A DNA stretch of 64,000 nucleotides from Paracoccus homiensis (GCF_900111675.1 NZ_FOHO01000004.1:248001-312000), one strand, 5' to 3'; positions 28,297 to 38,253 are shown, numbered from the stretch's first letter. Program-made: numbers and translations. Notes: a model not told the origin generated them from the sequence alone.

Positions 28297-29016
28297 ATGA
28301 GTAACCCGAAATACGTGATTGTCGGATCCGAGGTCGATCAGGCCGAATATTTCCTGCACCCCGATGGCAGCATCGACCGGCAGAAAGGCCAGGACGGCAC
28401 CGCGCTGAATGTCGAATATATCGGTCAGTTGATGGTCGATCTGTCGAAACGCGGCCCCGGCAATGTCACCGTGGCCGAACTTGAAACCTTCGAGGATCAG
28501 GTCCGCCACGCCCTGATGGTGCAGGATTTCGCGCTGCATAGCGGCGGCGCCGAGCTGAGCGATGACGAACGCGCGGCCATCCTTGAAAATTGCGAGGTCC
28601 GGATCGAATTCGAAACCCGGATGCGCGGCGATCGTGGATCGGATCGCAACCGCCGGATCCTTGTCGTGCCCTCGGACGAAACGCTTGAAATCACCGATAC
28701 CCTGCTGAAATCGCAAGGCAGCGCGAACGGCTTTCGGCCACCCCTGTCCTATGAACTGGACCGGGCGCTGATGTTGGCCAGCATGCAGGATGACATGCTG
28801 CAGATGGTCCGCGAATTCGCCGCCGCCGAGCGCGACATGAGCGCCGAGATGCAGCAGAAGCTGGAAGACCATATCAAGGCCAGCATCGCGGACCGCTGTA
28901 CCTTCAAGGATGCGGGCGGCAATCCCGCCGATGACGTCAAGAACGACATCATGAAAAGCCCGCTGCGGTCCTTCTATCGTTCGGTCGGGATCTACGCGAC
29001 GAACATGTGCCGCTAA
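28297..29016 (+). CDS. orphan protein of the YcaO-peroxidase operon
   Basis: 239-residue soluble protein that I do not recognise. The N-terminal third has a beta pattern (KYVIVGSEVDQAEYFLHPDG), the middle is helical and acidic, and a long helix near 170-200 precedes CTFKDAGGNPADDVKNDIMK. It ends in ATNMCR. There are three cysteines (ENCEV, DRCTF, NMCR). GAGAAGGGGA precedes ATG 28297, four bases after the peroxidase stop. Its stop overlaps the converging SARP stop by four bases. It could be a scaffold, a partner or a substrate of the YcaO protein; nothing in the sequence decides. Confidence 0.8.
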   Translation: MSNPKYVIVGSEVDQAEYFLHPDGSIDRQKGQDGTALNVEYIGQLMVDLSKRGPGNVTVAELETFEDQVRHALMVQDFALHSGGAELSDDERAAILENCEVRIEFETRMRGDRGSDRNRRILVVPSDETLEITDTLLKSQGSANGFRPPLSYELDRALMLASMQDDMLQMVREFAAAERDMSAEMQQKLEDHIKASIADRCTFKDAGGNPADDVKNDIMKSPLRSFYRSVGIYATNMCR

Positions 29017-30899
29017 TCGCCAGCGATATCCTGCAGCGTCCGGCGCAGATCGGCGGCGGCGCTTTCTTCATGCAGGGGAAAGCAGGACACGAACCACTCG
29101 ATGATCCTTGCATCTTCGGGATCATCCTCGCCACACCATTGCGCGCGGATTTCGGTCAGGTAATCGGCCAGACGCCGTTGCGCGTCCTGTGTGCGTCCCA
29201 GCTTCCACAGCGAGGCCGCGTGCCAGCCACCCACGGTTGGCATCAACCCCGTTCCGCGGCTGCATTCCTCGGCCGATTGGGCATAATCGCCGCGCAGGTA
29301 ATCTACCGCCGCCATGTAGATCAGGTGAAAGGGTTCCATCACCGCCGAATGGGACTTGGCCTCTGCGATCAGGTCGCCCGCGCGGCCCGGATTGCCGGCG
29401 AATGCGAAGCCAAGCGCGCAAGAGGCCAGCGTCATCGGATTGCTGCGATTCAGGTTCAGCGACTGTTCGAAGTGAAATTCCGCCAGGCCGAATTCGCGTT
29501 TATGGCAATAACACCATGCCACGACCCGATGCGCCCGCGTGTCCAGCGGGTCGATCGACACCGCCATGATGGCGTGATGCAGGGCGCGCTGCTTGACCTC
29601 TTCGGTCTGGAACGTGCCGGGCAACAGGACGTGCCGCACATTCAGCGCGCCAGCCAGCTCGGCATGGGCGGCCCCGAAGCGCGGCGCGTCGCGGGTGATG
29701 TCCTCCAGCATGGACAGGGCCTTGCCCTCGGTCTGGGGCGACCACGCATCCAGCAGGGCCTGCGCCCGCAGCCAGCGGTCGTAGATCGCAGACCCCGAAT
29801 CCGACAGCGATTTGTCGGACACCACCACCGACAGGGCGTTGGCGATGTTCGACAGCAGGACGCGGGCCTTCGCCTCCCATTCGGTTTCGGGCTGGTCGAT
29901 CACTTCCGACCACATCAACTGCCCGTCGCTGCCGTTCTGGACATCGACGAACAGGTGATAGCGGCCAAGCGCATGGACCGGGCGCAGCATGATCTGGATC
30001 TGCGCCTGTTCGCCCCCCTGTTCGTCGATCACGCGCCATTCGCGGAACCGACCCATCCGCATCCGCAGATCGGCGAACAGCACGGTGCCGAAACTGGCCA
30101 TGTCGGCGGGGATCCCCTCGCCCGGCAGCATCCTGACGCTCAGGCTGACCTCGGGGCGGCGGTCGGTCACCTGACGGCGCACCCCGCCCGCGGTCGGGTT
30201 CAGCTTGATCGCGGCCAGAAGTTCGATCGTTTCAGCCTCGGGCTCCTGATCGAATTCCTCGTCCAGATGGGCGTAAAGCGCGTTATAGCGTTCGATGGCG
30301 CGGGTCGCGTGACCCGCCTGCCAGTCCAGCGTCATCAGAATCCGTGCGGCGGTTTCGTTCGACGGCTCAAGTTGCAGGGCAAAGCCCGCCGGATCGCGCA
30401 GCGACGGCAGATCGCCCGCCTGCGTGTTGCCCATTCTTGCATCCAGGCTTTCGCGCACAAGCGCCAGAAAGGCGCTGCGTGTGATCGCCAGCCAGGAATC
30501 GTAGGAAGAGCTGATCCCCTCCAACCGATGGGTATAGCTTAGAAACTCGGTGATCCGCTCGGCATTGTCGGCGTCCCACTGGTGGCTGGACAGGGCTGTC
30601 GCGAAATGCTGATGAAAACTGAAGCCCTCTGGCAGATGCAGCGACAGCACCCCCAGCCCGGTTTCCAGCGTGATCCCATCGACATCGGCGATTTCCTTGC
30701 GGATATGGCGAATGACCTGCCGATAGGACGAGGATGCCTTTTGCTGATCGGAATCCTGCCAGAACAGGTCGATGATCTTTTCCGAACGATGCACGCTGCC
30801 CGGATCGGCCAACAGAAAATACAACAGCGCCTGCGCCTTCCGAAGCCGGACGGCGGAAAGGCAACGCAACAGAAACGCGGACGGGTCGACCTCACTCAT
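29013..30899 (-). CDS. SARP/BTAD-type transcriptional activator with TPR domain
   Basis: 628-residue regulator. Residues about 1-95 form an OmpR-like winged HTH (KAQALLYFLLADPGSVHRSE, SSYRQVIRHIRKEI). A helical BTAD domain follows (about 100-235, ending GHATRAIERYNALYAHLDEE). A TolB-like segment (about 255-350, FGTVLFADLRMRMGRFREW) and TPR-type repeats (about 380-600) complete it, the layout seen in proteobacterial relatives of SARPs. ATG 30899 was preferred to a start at 30935. It converges on the YcaO operon, whose promoter has SARP-like heptamers, so it probably activates that operon. Confidence 0.85.
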   Translation of the reverse strand: MSEVDPSAFLLRCLSAVRLRKAQALLYFLLADPGSVHRSEKIIDLFWQDSDQQKASSSYRQVIRHIRKEIADVDGITLETGLGVLSLHLPEGFSFHQHFATALSSHQWDADNAERITEFLSYTHRLEGISSSYDSWLAITRSAFLALVRESLDARMGNTQAGDLPSLRDPAGFALQLEPSNETAARILMTLDWQAGHATRAIERYNALYAHLDEEFDQEPEAETIELLAAIKLNPTAGGVRRQVTDRRPEVSLSVRMLPGEGIPADMASFGTVLFADLRMRMGRFREWRVIDEQGGEQAQIQIMLRPVHALGRYHLFVDVQNGSDGQLMWSEVIDQPETEWEAKARVLLSNIANALSVVVSDKSLSDSGSAIYDRWLRAQALLDAWSPQTEGKALSMLEDITRDAPRFGAAHAELAGALNVRHVLLPGTFQTEEVKQRALHHAIMAVSIDPLDTRAHRVVAWCYCHKREFGLAEFHFEQSLNLNRSNPMTLASCALGFAFAGNPGRAGDLIAEAKSHSAVMEPFHLIYMAAVDYLRGDYAQSAEECSRGTGLMPTVGGWHAASLWKLGRTQDAQRRLADYLTEIRAQWCGEDDPEDARIIEWFVSCFPLHEESAAADLRRTLQDIAGD

Positions 30900-31235
30900 C
30901 AGTGATCGAATTATTCGGATACCGGCATAAAGCAAGACCCTCTGACGGTCGGTGCCACAGAAAGCCCCCCCAACCCGGCTGGTTACGCAAATTTACCACA
31001 GAAACACCATGTTTTGTATATTCTATAGCAGAAAGCAGACTGCCAAAGGCGGCGGCCTTGGCGGGCTGTCCCGCCGCCCCGGTTCCAGAGCGGCCAGTAT
31101 TCCAACCGGACCCCGGCATTCGGGAAATCTGTCGCAATTCCCTATCATGATCAAAATACTTGCACTGTCCTTTGGCAGGCCCCTTGGTCTTGGCGTATAA
31201 ATCTGCCAAACCGCGCCCGCACAGAACAAGAGTCG
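30900..31235. promoter_or_regulatory. divergent intergenic region between SARP gene and cysD, with a CTGCCAAA repeat set
   Basis: 336 bases without a gene. The octamer CTGCCAAA, or its complement TTTGGCAG, occurs at 31040-31047, 31171-31178 and 31203-31210. The last two form an inverted pair flanking the putative cysD -10. An AT-rich patch (about 31005-31030) could serve the SARP gene promoter. Confidence 0.5.
31172..31201 (+). promoter_or_regulatory. putative cysD promoter
   Basis: TTGGCA (31172-31177) and TATAAA (31196-31201) are separated by 18 bases and lie 35 bases before the cysD ATG. The hexamers are close to the sigma-70 consensus. The -35 overlaps one TTTGGCAG octamer, which suggests repressor or activator control at this point. 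Confidence 0.5.
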
Positions 31236-32177
31236 ATGCCCATGACAACCAGTCCTGCCTCAGAATCCGGGATCAGCCAGGCGACGCTGACCCATCTTCA
31301 GCGCCTCGAGGCCGAAAGCATCCACATCATGCGCGAGGTGGTGGCGAATGCCGACAACCCGGTGATGTTGTATTCGGTCGGCAAGGACTCGGCCTGCATG
31401 CTGCATCTGGCCAAGAAGGCCTTCTATCCGGCGCCGCCGCCCTTCCCGCTGTTGCATGTGGACACCACTTGGAAATTCCAGGCCATGTATCAGCTGCGCG
31501 ACCGCGCCGCCGAAGAGGCCGGGATGAAGCTGCTGGTTCATCACAATCCCGAGGCGATGGAAAAGGGCATCAACCCCTTCGACCACGGCAGCCTGCATAC
31601 CGACATGTGGAAGACCGACGGTCTGAAACAGGCCTTGACGAAATACAATTTCGACGTGGCTTTCGGCGGTGCCCGGCGCGACGAGGAAAAGTCCCGTGCC
31701 AAGGAACGAATTTTCTCGTTCCGCTCGGCCAATCACCGCTGGGACCCCAAGAACCAGCGTCCGGAGTTGTGGCGTCAGTATAACACCCGCAAATCCAAGG
31801 GTGAATCGATCCGCGTCTTCCCGCTGTCGAACTGGACCGAACTGGACATCTGGCAGTATATCCATCTGGAAGGCATCGAAATCGTGCCGCTGTATTTCTC
31901 GCAGCCGCGCCCGGTCGTCGAACGTGACGGGTTGCTGATTATGGTCGATGACGACCGCTTCCCGCTGCGCGACGGCGAGACCCCGGAAATGCGCAGCGTC
32001 CGGTTCCGCACGCTTGGCTGCTATCCGCTGACCGGCGCGGTGGAATCCACCGCCCAGACCCTGCCCGAGGTCATTCAGGAAATGCTGCTGACCACCACAT
32101 CAGAACGTCAGGGCCGCGCGATCGACCACGATCAGTCCGCCTCGATGGAGAAGAAGAAGCAAGAGGGGTATTTCTGA
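31236..32177 (+). CDS. cysD: sulfate adenylyltransferase subunit 2
   Basis: 313-residue PP-loop enzyme (PAPS reductase/CysD superfamily). It adenylates sulfate to APS, driven by GTP hydrolysis in the partner subunit. The PP-loop is [40 protein letters not shown] and the [12 protein letters not shown] segment are CysD hallmarks. The stop shares one base with the next start (TGATG). ATG 31242 is an alternative start. It is the first step of assimilatory sulfate activation. Confidence 0.97.
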   Translation: MPMTTSPASESGISQATLTHLQRLEAESIHIMREVVANADNPVMLYSVGKDSACMLHLAKKAFYPAPPPFPLLHVDTTWKFQAMYQLRDRAAEEAGMKLLVHHNPEAMEKGINPFDHGSLHTDMWKTDGLKQALTKYNFDVAFGGARRDEEKSRAKERIFSFRSANHRWDPKNQRPELWRQYNTRKSKGESIRVFPLSNWTELDIWQYIHLEGIEIVPLYFSQPRPVVERDGLLIMVDDDRFPLRDGETPEMRSVRFRTLGCYPLTGAVESTAQTLPEVIQEMLLTTTSERQGRAIDHDQSASMEKKKQEGYF

Positions 32178-34090
32178 TGAGCAAGGACATGAAGGACCCC
32201 GTCTACGTCACCGATCAGCTGATCGCGGATGATATCGACGCCTATCTGCTGAAGCATCAGCACAAGACCATGCTGCGCTTCATCACCTGCGGCTCGGTCG
32301 ATGATGGCAAATCGACGCTGATCGGGCGGCTGCTGTATGACAGCAAGATGATCTTCGAGGATCAGCTGGCCAGCCTTGAAAACGACTCGAAGAATGTCGG
32401 CACGCAGGGGCAGGACATCGATTTCGCGCTGCTGGTCGATGGTCTTGCCGCCGAGCGCGAGCAGGGCATCACCATCGATGTCGCTTACCGGTTCTTCGCG
32501 ACCGACAAGCGCAAGTTCATCGTGGCCGATACGCCGGGTCACGAACAATATACGCGCAACATGGTCACCGGCGCCTCGACCGCCGATCTGGCCGTGATCC
32601 TGATCGATGCGCGTCAGGGCGTGCTGACCCAGACCCGCCGTCACAGCTATTTGGTGAACCTTCTGGGCATCAAGAACGTGGTGCTGGCGGTCAACAAGAT
32701 GGACCTGGTCGATTACTCGGCCGAGCGGTTCTACGAGATCGTTTCAGACTATTCGCATTTCGCCAAGCAGATCGGGATGGACAGCTTCCTGCCGATCCCG
32801 ATTTCTGGCCTGAAGGGCGACAATATCGTCACCCACAGCGAGAATATGCCCTGGTATCAGGGGCCGTCCCTTCTGGCCCATCTGGAAGAGGCGCCGATCA
32901 GCGACACCGCGATGCAGGACCATCCGTTCCGCATGGCCGTGCAATGGGTCAACCGCCCCAATCTGGATTTCCGCGGCTTTGCCGGCCAGATCGGCGCGGG
33001 CACCGTGCGCCCCGGCGATGCGATCCGTGTCCTGCCCTCGGGCAAGACCACCACGGTCAAATCGATCGTGACCTTCGACGGCAATCTGGATCAGGCCGTG
33101 GCCGGTCAGTCGATCACCTTGACCTTCGAGGATGAGATCGACTGTTCGCGCGGCGATGTCATCGTGCAGTCCGACCAGCCCTGCGAGGTCGCCGACCAGT
33201 TTGAATCGACCCTTGTCTGGATGGCCGAAGAGGCCATGCTGCCGGGGCGCCCCTATATCCTGAAGATCGGCACGCAATCCGTCACCGCCACCGTGACCGA
33301 GCCGAAATACGAGGTGAACGTCAACACGATGGAACATCTGGCGTCCAAGACGCTGGGTCTGAATGCCATCGGCGTCGTCAATATCTCGACCGACCGCGCG
33401 ATCCCGTTCGAGGCCTATGCCCAGAACCCCGATCTGGGCGGCTTCATCCTGATCGACCGGATGACCAACGCGACCGTCGCGGCGGGCATGATCCATTTCG
33501 CCCTGCGCCGCAGCCAGAACATCCACTGGCAGGCCGTCGATGTGGACCGCGATGCCCATGCCAGCCTGAAGAACCAGAAGCCCGCCGTGGTCTGGTTCAC
33601 CGGCCTGTCGGGTTCGGGAAAATCGACCATCGCCAATATCGTCGAGAAGAAGCTGCACGCCCTTGGCAAGCACACCTTCCTTCTGGACGGCGACAATGTC
33701 CGTCACGGCCTGAACCGCGATTTGGGCTTTACCGATGCCGACCGGGTGGAAAACATCCGCCGCGTGGGCGAGGTTGCGCGCCTGATGACCGATGCCGGCC
33801 TGATCGTGCTGACGGCCTTCATCTCGCCCTTCCGGTCCGAGCGCCGCATGGTGCGCGACCTGATGGCCGAGGGCGAGTTCATCGAGGTCTATGTCGACAC
33901 CCCGCTGGAGGTGGCCGAACAGCGCGATGTGAAGGGGCTTTACAAGAAGGCCCGCTCGGGTCAGCTGAAGAACTTCACCGGGATCGACAGCCCCTATGAA
34001 GCGCCCGAAACCGCCGAGATCATCGTGAACACGGTCGAACTGACCGCCGAGGAAGCCGCCGAACGCGTGGTGGCGCGCCTGCTGGGCTGA
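32177..34090 (+). CDS. cysNC: bifunctional sulfate adenylyltransferase subunit 1 / adenylylsulfate kinase
   Basis: 637-residue fusion. The N-terminal CysN GTPase has P-loop [10 protein letters not shown] (38-47), [12 protein letters not shown] and NKMDLVDY, then two beta-barrel domains to about 440. The C-terminal APS kinase (CysC) begins near 463, with P-loop GLSGSGKST (about 474-482), [15 protein letters not shown] and the FISPFRSER motif. The fusion turns sulfate directly into PAPS, like NodQ/CysNC of rhizobia. A terminator follows. Start is coupled to cysD. Confidence 0.97.
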   Translation: MSKDMKDPVYVTDQLIADDIDAYLLKHQHKTMLRFITCGSVDDGKSTLIGRLLYDSKMIFEDQLASLENDSKNVGTQGQDIDFALLVDGLAAEREQGITIDVAYRFFATDKRKFIVADTPGHEQYTRNMVTGASTADLAVILIDARQGVLTQTRRHSYLVNLLGIKNVVLAVNKMDLVDYSAERFYEIVSDYSHFAKQIGMDSFLPIPISGLKGDNIVTHSENMPWYQGPSLLAHLEEAPISDTAMQDHPFRMAVQWVNRPNLDFRGFAGQIGAGTVRPGDAIRVLPSGKTTTVKSIVTFDGNLDQAVAGQSITLTFEDEIDCSRGDVIVQSDQPCEVADQFESTLVWMAEEAMLPGRPYILKIGTQSVTATVTEPKYEVNVNTMEHLASKTLGLNAIGVVNISTDRAIPFEAYAQNPDLGGFILIDRMTNATVAAGMIHFALRRSQNIHWQAVDVDRDAHASLKNQKPAVVWFTGLSGSGKSTIANIVEKKLHALGKHTFLLDGDNVRHGLNRDLGFTDADRVENIRRVGEVARLMTDAGLIVLTAFISPFRSERRMVRDLMAEGEFIEVYVDTPLEVAEQRDVKGLYKKARSGQLKNFTGIDSPYEAPETAEIIVNTVELTAEEAAERVVARLLG

Positions 34091-34120
34091 CCGGCCTTCC
34101 GCGAAGACTGAAAACGACGA

Positions 34121-34149
34121 AAGGCTGGCCAGAAATGGCCAGCCTTTTT
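34121..34149 (+). terminator. intrinsic terminator after cysNC
   Basis: A 10-bp perfect stem (34121-34130 with 34137-34146) and six-base loop run into a T tract, 31 bases after the stop. Confidence 0.92.
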
Positions 34150-34216
34150 CCTTGCCCGATCGGGGGACAGGGTTGGTGCAGGCCGCGCGATCCACTGTCG
34201 CGCGGCCCAGTTCGGA

Positions 34217-37200
34217 TCAGCCTGCCAGCAGCGCCGCGTTCCCGCCTGCCGCGGTCGTATCCACGCAAAGATGGCGTTCATGCAGCACATAGGCCGCATC
34301 CGGACGCGCGGTGATCAGCGGCAGGATCGGCCCCTGACGGCCCGCAAGCGCGGTGGCATAGGCGCGACCCTTGTCGGCATCGCCCCACCAGATCGCGGCC
34401 GAGAAGCCCTGCAATTGCGCCAGATCATCCGCCGAGACATGGCCATCCGCCGCAACGGCCTGACCGCCGCGACGCTGCACCGACATGACCTGCAACTGCG
34501 CCGCATCGGGGCCCGGACCAAGGCACAGGACCGGCGGGCGGGCATATTGCGACAGGCGGTTCATCTCGCCCGTGGGGCCGGGCAGCAGCTTTTCGTCCAG
34601 CCGGGTTTCGACATAACCGGCCAGCGCGTCCGCGATCCGCATGGGGTCGGCATCCGCGTCCCAATCCGTATCGATCGCGATGCCCGGCTCGGGGGCGAAG
34701 AAGCGCGGCAGATACAAGGGGCCGCCGGCCTTGGGGCCGGTGCCCGACAGACCCTCGCCGCCGAAAGGCTGGCTGCCGACAATGGCGCCGATCTGGTTGC
34801 GGTTCACGTAAAGGTTGCCGGCATGGACCGCCTCGGTCACTTCCTGCACGCGGCTGTCGATCCGGGTGTGCAGGCCGAAGGTCAGGCCAAAGCCGCGCGC
34901 ATTGATATCAGCGACGACCTTGTCCAGTTCTGCCGCCTTGAAGGTCGCGACATGCAGAACCGGGCCAAAGATCTCGCGTTCCAGATCGCCGATGCCGCCG
35001 ACCTTCAGCATGGTCGGTGCGATGAATGTGCCCTCTTTGGGCGTCGCGACCTGATGGATGATCTGGCCCCGCTTCGCGTCAAGATATTCGGCGATGCCGT
35101 CACGGGCCTCGGTGTCGATGACCGGGCCGACATCGGTGGCGAACAGCCAGGGATCGCCGACCGCCAGCTGATCCATCGCGCCCTTGATCATCTCGATCAC
35201 ATGGGCGGCCGTGTCCTCTTGCAGATACAGGCAACGCAGGGCCGAGCATCGCTGACCCGCAGACTGGAACGCCGAGGCGACGATATCGCGCACTGCCTGT
35301 TCGGGCAGCGCGGTGGAATCGACAATCATCGCGTTCAGGCCGCCCGTTTCGGCGATCAGCGGCGTCCCCGGCTCCATATGCTTGGCCATGCTGCGGGCGA
35401 TCACCTGCGCGGTATCGGTCGATCCGGTAAAGGCCACGCCCTTGATCCGCGCATCCGAGGTCAGGCCCGCACCCACGGTGCCGCCCTGCCCGATCAGCAG
35501 TTGCAGTGCCGAACGCGGCACACCCGCCTCGTGCAGCAGGGCGACGGCATGGGCCGCCACCAGCGGGGTCTGTTCCGCCGGTTTCGCCAGAACCGCATTG
35601 CCGGCCATCAGGGCCGCGGAAATTTGGCCCGTGAAGATTGCCAGCGGAAAGTTCCATGGGCTGATCGCGGTCACCACACCGCGCGGACGGCGCGGGCTGT
35701 CCTGACCTTCCTGCGCATAATAGCGCAGGAAATCCACGGCTTCGCGCAGTTCGCCGACCGCATCCGCGATGGATTTCCCGGCTTCCTGCGCCAGAATGGC
35801 AAAGAAACGACCGTAGTTTTCTTCGTAGAGATCGGCGGCACGGCGCAGAACGGCGGCGCGTTCAGCGGCGGGCGCGTCCCAGACCTGCGCGTCCTCGATG
35901 GCGCGCGCGACCGTTTCGGCGTCGGCCTCTTGCGCCTGCGCGATCACCGCACCATTCGTCGGATTGATGACCGGGGCGTTCGTGCCGCTGGCGTCGCGAA
36001 CCGTGACCGAGGTCGCGTCGCCGATCGTCACGTTCCGCGCATCCTGGATATCGGCCAGCACGCCATCGTCGAACAGATCCCAGCCCCGCGCATTGACACG
36101 GTCCTCACCAAAGATCCGCGCCGGGGTCACCAGACCCGAGGGCGCCTTGGCCGTCGGCAGCGCCTCGAACGGATCGCGGGCGATTTCTTCCGGGGCAACG
36201 CTTTCATCGACGATCTGATGCACGAAGGACGAGTTCGCGCCGTTTTCCAGCAGGCGGCGCACCAGATAGGCCAGCAGATCGCGATGCGCACCGACCGGCG
36301 CATAGATACGGCAGTGACCGCCGGTTTCCTTCAAAACGATGTCGTGCAGACGCTCGCCCATGCCGTGCAGACGCTGAAATTCGAAGGGGCGATCCTGTGC
36401 CAGTTCCAGAACGGCGGCGGCGGTATGCGCGTTATGGGTCGCAAATTGCGGGAACAGGCGATCGCCCATGCCAAACAGCTTTTGCGCCAGACAGATATAG
36501 GCCACATCGGTCGCGGTCTTGGACGTGAACAGCGTGAAATCGGTCAGGCCCGCGACCTGCGCAAGCTTCATTTCCGTGTCCCAATAGGCACCCTTGACCA
36601 GACGCACATTCATGCGACGGTCATATTGATCGGCCATGCGATACAATTCGTCGATGGCCGCACCGGCCCGCTTGCCATAGGCCTGCACCACCACGCCGAA
36701 CCCGTCCCAGCCGGACAGGTAATCATCGGCCAGAACCGCCTCGATCACCTTGAAGGACAGGGCCAGACGATCCTGTTCCTCGGCGTCGATGTGAAGGGCG
36801 ATCCCCGCGTCGCGGGCCTGACGCGCCAGACGCGACACGACCGGCACCAGTTCCTTCATCACGCGGGCCTCATGCGCGACTTCGTAACGCGGATGCAGCG
36901 CGGACAGCTTGATCGAGATACCGGGATTGCGCACGATGCTGTCATGGGTCGCGGCCTTGCCGATGGCCTTGATCGCATTGGCGTATTCGCGGGCATAGCG
37001 GTCGGCATCGGCCTGCGTGCGCGCGGCCTCGCCCAACATGTCGAAGGAATAGGTATAACCCTGCTTTTCCTGCGCCTGACCGCGCTTCAGGGCGGCTTCG
37101 ATGGTTTCACCCAGCACGAATTGGCGGCCCATTTCCTTCATCGCGCGGCTGACGGCGGCACGGATCACCGGCTCGCCCAGACGGCGCACCGCGCCGCGCA

Positions 37201-37624
37201 GCGTCCCCGCGATGCCGGGCTTGGAATCTTCCAGCACCTTGCCCGTCAGCATCAGCGCCCAGGTCGAGGCATTCACCAGCGAGGACGAGGCCGTGCCGAT
37301 ATGCTTGTTCCATTCCGAGGGCGCGATCTTGTCTTCGATCAGCGCATCAATGGTAAAGCTGTCGGGAACCCGCAGCATCGCCTCGGCCAGACACATCAGG
37401 GCGACGCCTTCGCGGGTGGACAGGCCGTATTCGGCCAGAAAATGCTCCATCAGGGTCGGCTTGGCCTCGGTCCGGATGCGCTGGACCAGCTGAACCGCGC
37501 GGTCGGTGATGCGCGCCCGCGTGTCGGCCGACAGATCGGCCTGTTGCTGCAACTGCTGCAGAACCTGATCTTCGGGCGCAAATTTAGCCTCAAACCCCAG
37601 CGACGCAAAAACGTGATCGCGCAT
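34217..37624 (-). CDS. putA: bifunctional proline dehydrogenase / glutamate-semialdehyde dehydrogenase
   Basis: 1135-residue PutA that oxidises proline to glutamate with FAD and NAD. The proline dehydrogenase domain lies at about 60-470 (LHPRYEVAHEARV, LHIDAEEQDRL, VRLVKGAYWD, ATHNAHT). The aldehyde dehydrogenase domain spans about 530-1030, with the catalytic Cys near 793 in SAGQRCSALR and a Glu near 758 in IAETGGLNAMIV. The N-terminal ribbon-helix-helix of E. coli PutA is absent, so it cannot repress its own gene. That fits control by the divergent Lrp-type regulator. A C-terminal extension of about 100 residues follows. Confidence 0.97.
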   Translation of the reverse strand: MRDHVFASLGFEAKFAPEDQVLQQLQQQADLSADTRARITDRAVQLVQRIRTEAKPTLMEHFLAEYGLSTREGVALMCLAEAMLRVPDSFTIDALIEDKIAPSEWNKHIGTASSSLVNASTWALMLTGKVLEDSKPGIAGTLRGAVRRLGEPVIRAAVSRAMKEMGRQFVLGETIEAALKRGQAQEKQGYTYSFDMLGEAARTQADADRYAREYANAIKAIGKAATHDSIVRNPGISIKLSALHPRYEVAHEARVMKELVPVVSRLARQARDAGIALHIDAEEQDRLALSFKVIEAVLADDYLSGWDGFGVVVQAYGKRAGAAIDELYRMADQYDRRMNVRLVKGAYWDTEMKLAQVAGLTDFTLFTSKTATDVAYICLAQKLFGMGDRLFPQFATHNAHTAAAVLELAQDRPFEFQRLHGMGERLHDIVLKETGGHCRIYAPVGAHRDLLAYLVRRLLENGANSSFVHQIVDESVAPEEIARDPFEALPTAKAPSGLVTPARIFGEDRVNARGWDLFDDGVLADIQDARNVTIGDATSVTVRDASGTNAPVINPTNGAVIAQAQEADAETVARAIEDAQVWDAPAAERAAVLRRAADLYEENYGRFFAILAQEAGKSIADAVGELREAVDFLRYYAQEGQDSPRRPRGVVTAISPWNFPLAIFTGQISAALMAGNAVLAKPAEQTPLVAAHAVALLHEAGVPRSALQLLIGQGGTVGAGLTSDARIKGVAFTGSTDTAQVIARSMAKHMEPGTPLIAETGGLNAMIVDSTALPEQAVRDIVASAFQSAGQRCSALRCLYLQEDTAAHVIEMIKGAMDQLAVGDPWLFATDVGPVIDTEARDGIAEYLDAKRGQIIHQVATPKEGTFIAPTMLKVGGIGDLEREIFGPVLHVATFKAAELDKVVADINARGFGLTFGLHTRIDSRVQEVTEAVHAGNLYVNRNQIGAIVGSQPFGGEGLSGTGPKAGGPLYLPRFFAPEPGIAIDTDWDADADPMRIADALAGYVETRLDEKLLPGPTGEMNRLSQYARPPVLCLGPGPDAAQLQVMSVQRRGGQAVAADGHVSADDLAQLQGFSAAIWWGDADKGRAYATALAGRQGPILPLITARPDAAYVLHERHLCVDTTAAGGNAALLAG

Positions 37625-37647
37625 CGGACCCTCCTACGGATGAATTT

Positions 37648-37717
37648 GATCGGAACTACCGGGAAAACGCTGGACGATGTGACCAAATCGCGTCACTTGG
37701 ATAGTCGATCAGAACTA
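37648..37717. promoter_or_regulatory. repeat elements in the putA/putR divergent promoter
   Basis: GATCGGAACTA (37648-37658) recurs as GATCAGAACTA (37707-37717). Between them GTGAC (37679-37683) and GTCAC (37692-37696) form an inverted pair. All lie in the 112-base gap between divergent starts. They are candidate sites for the Lrp-family regulator. Confidence 0.45.
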
Positions 37718-37736
37718 TTTTGGCCGGATTTTCAGG

Positions 37737-38201
37737 ATGAACGAACCCTTCGACCCGATCAACCAACGTATCCTTGAGCAGTTGGTTGCAAATGCCCGGA
37801 TGCCGATCACCGAACTGGCCAAGGCGGTCGGCCTGTCAAAAACCCCCGTCGCCGCACGTATCCGCCAGATGGAGGAGATGGGGCTGATCACGGGCTATCG
37901 CGCGATCCTGTCGCCGCTGCAACTGGGCCTGACCCATGTCACCTATGTCGAGGTGAAGGTCACCGACACACGCGAAAAGGCGCTGCAGGAATTCAACACC
38001 GCGATCCGCCTGATCCCGGAGGTCGAGGAATGCTACATGATCACCGGCGGCTTCGATTATCAGATCAAGCTGCGCTCGCGCGATATGCGGCATTTCCGGC
38101 AGGTCATGGCCGAGAAGATCTCGACACTGCCGCATGTCAGTTCGACCACCAGCTATGTCGCGATGGAGGCCATCGTCGAACAGAACTGGCTGAGTATCTG
38201 A
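37737..38201 (+). CDS. putR: Lrp/AsnC-family regulator of proline catabolism
   Basis: 154-residue protein. The N-terminal HTH (residues 6-60, INQRILEQLVANARMPITEL, AVGLSKTPVAARIRQMEEMG) precedes a RAM ligand domain (about 70-145, VTYVEVKVTDTREKALQEF). Divergent Lrp-type PutR proteins activate putA in response to proline in Rhodobacter and Agrobacterium. The same arrangement is seen here, 112 bases from putA. Family is certain, the target is inferred from position. Confidence 0.9.
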   Translation: MNEPFDPINQRILEQLVANARMPITELAKAVGLSKTPVAARIRQMEEMGLITGYRAILSPLQLGLTHVTYVEVKVTDTREKALQEFNTAIRLIPEVEECYMITGGFDYQIKLRSRDMRHFRQVMAEKISTLPHVSSTTSYVAMEAIVEQNWLSI

Positions 38202-38204
38202 CAT

Positions 38205-38237
38205 GAAAAAACCGCAGGCACGGGGCCTGCGGTTTCG
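38205..38237. terminator. bidirectional terminator between putR and glcB
   Basis: ACCGCAGGC (38211-38219) and GCCTGCGGT (38225-38233) pair around five bases. An A tract precedes and TTT follows, so it can stop transcripts from both converging genes. Confidence 0.85.
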
Positions 38238-38253
38238 CATCTTGCGATCTGGA

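Noticed and set aside
25966..28872. Minus-strand 968-codon frame opposite the YcaO operon
   Set aside because: Antisense shadow; its translation is rich in Arg, His and Gln and shows no domain, whereas the plus frames show YcaO and peroxidase motifs.
34271..37777. Plus-strand open frame of over 1100 codons opposite putA
   Set aside because: High GC removes stops from the antisense frame; the putA frame carries all expected domains.
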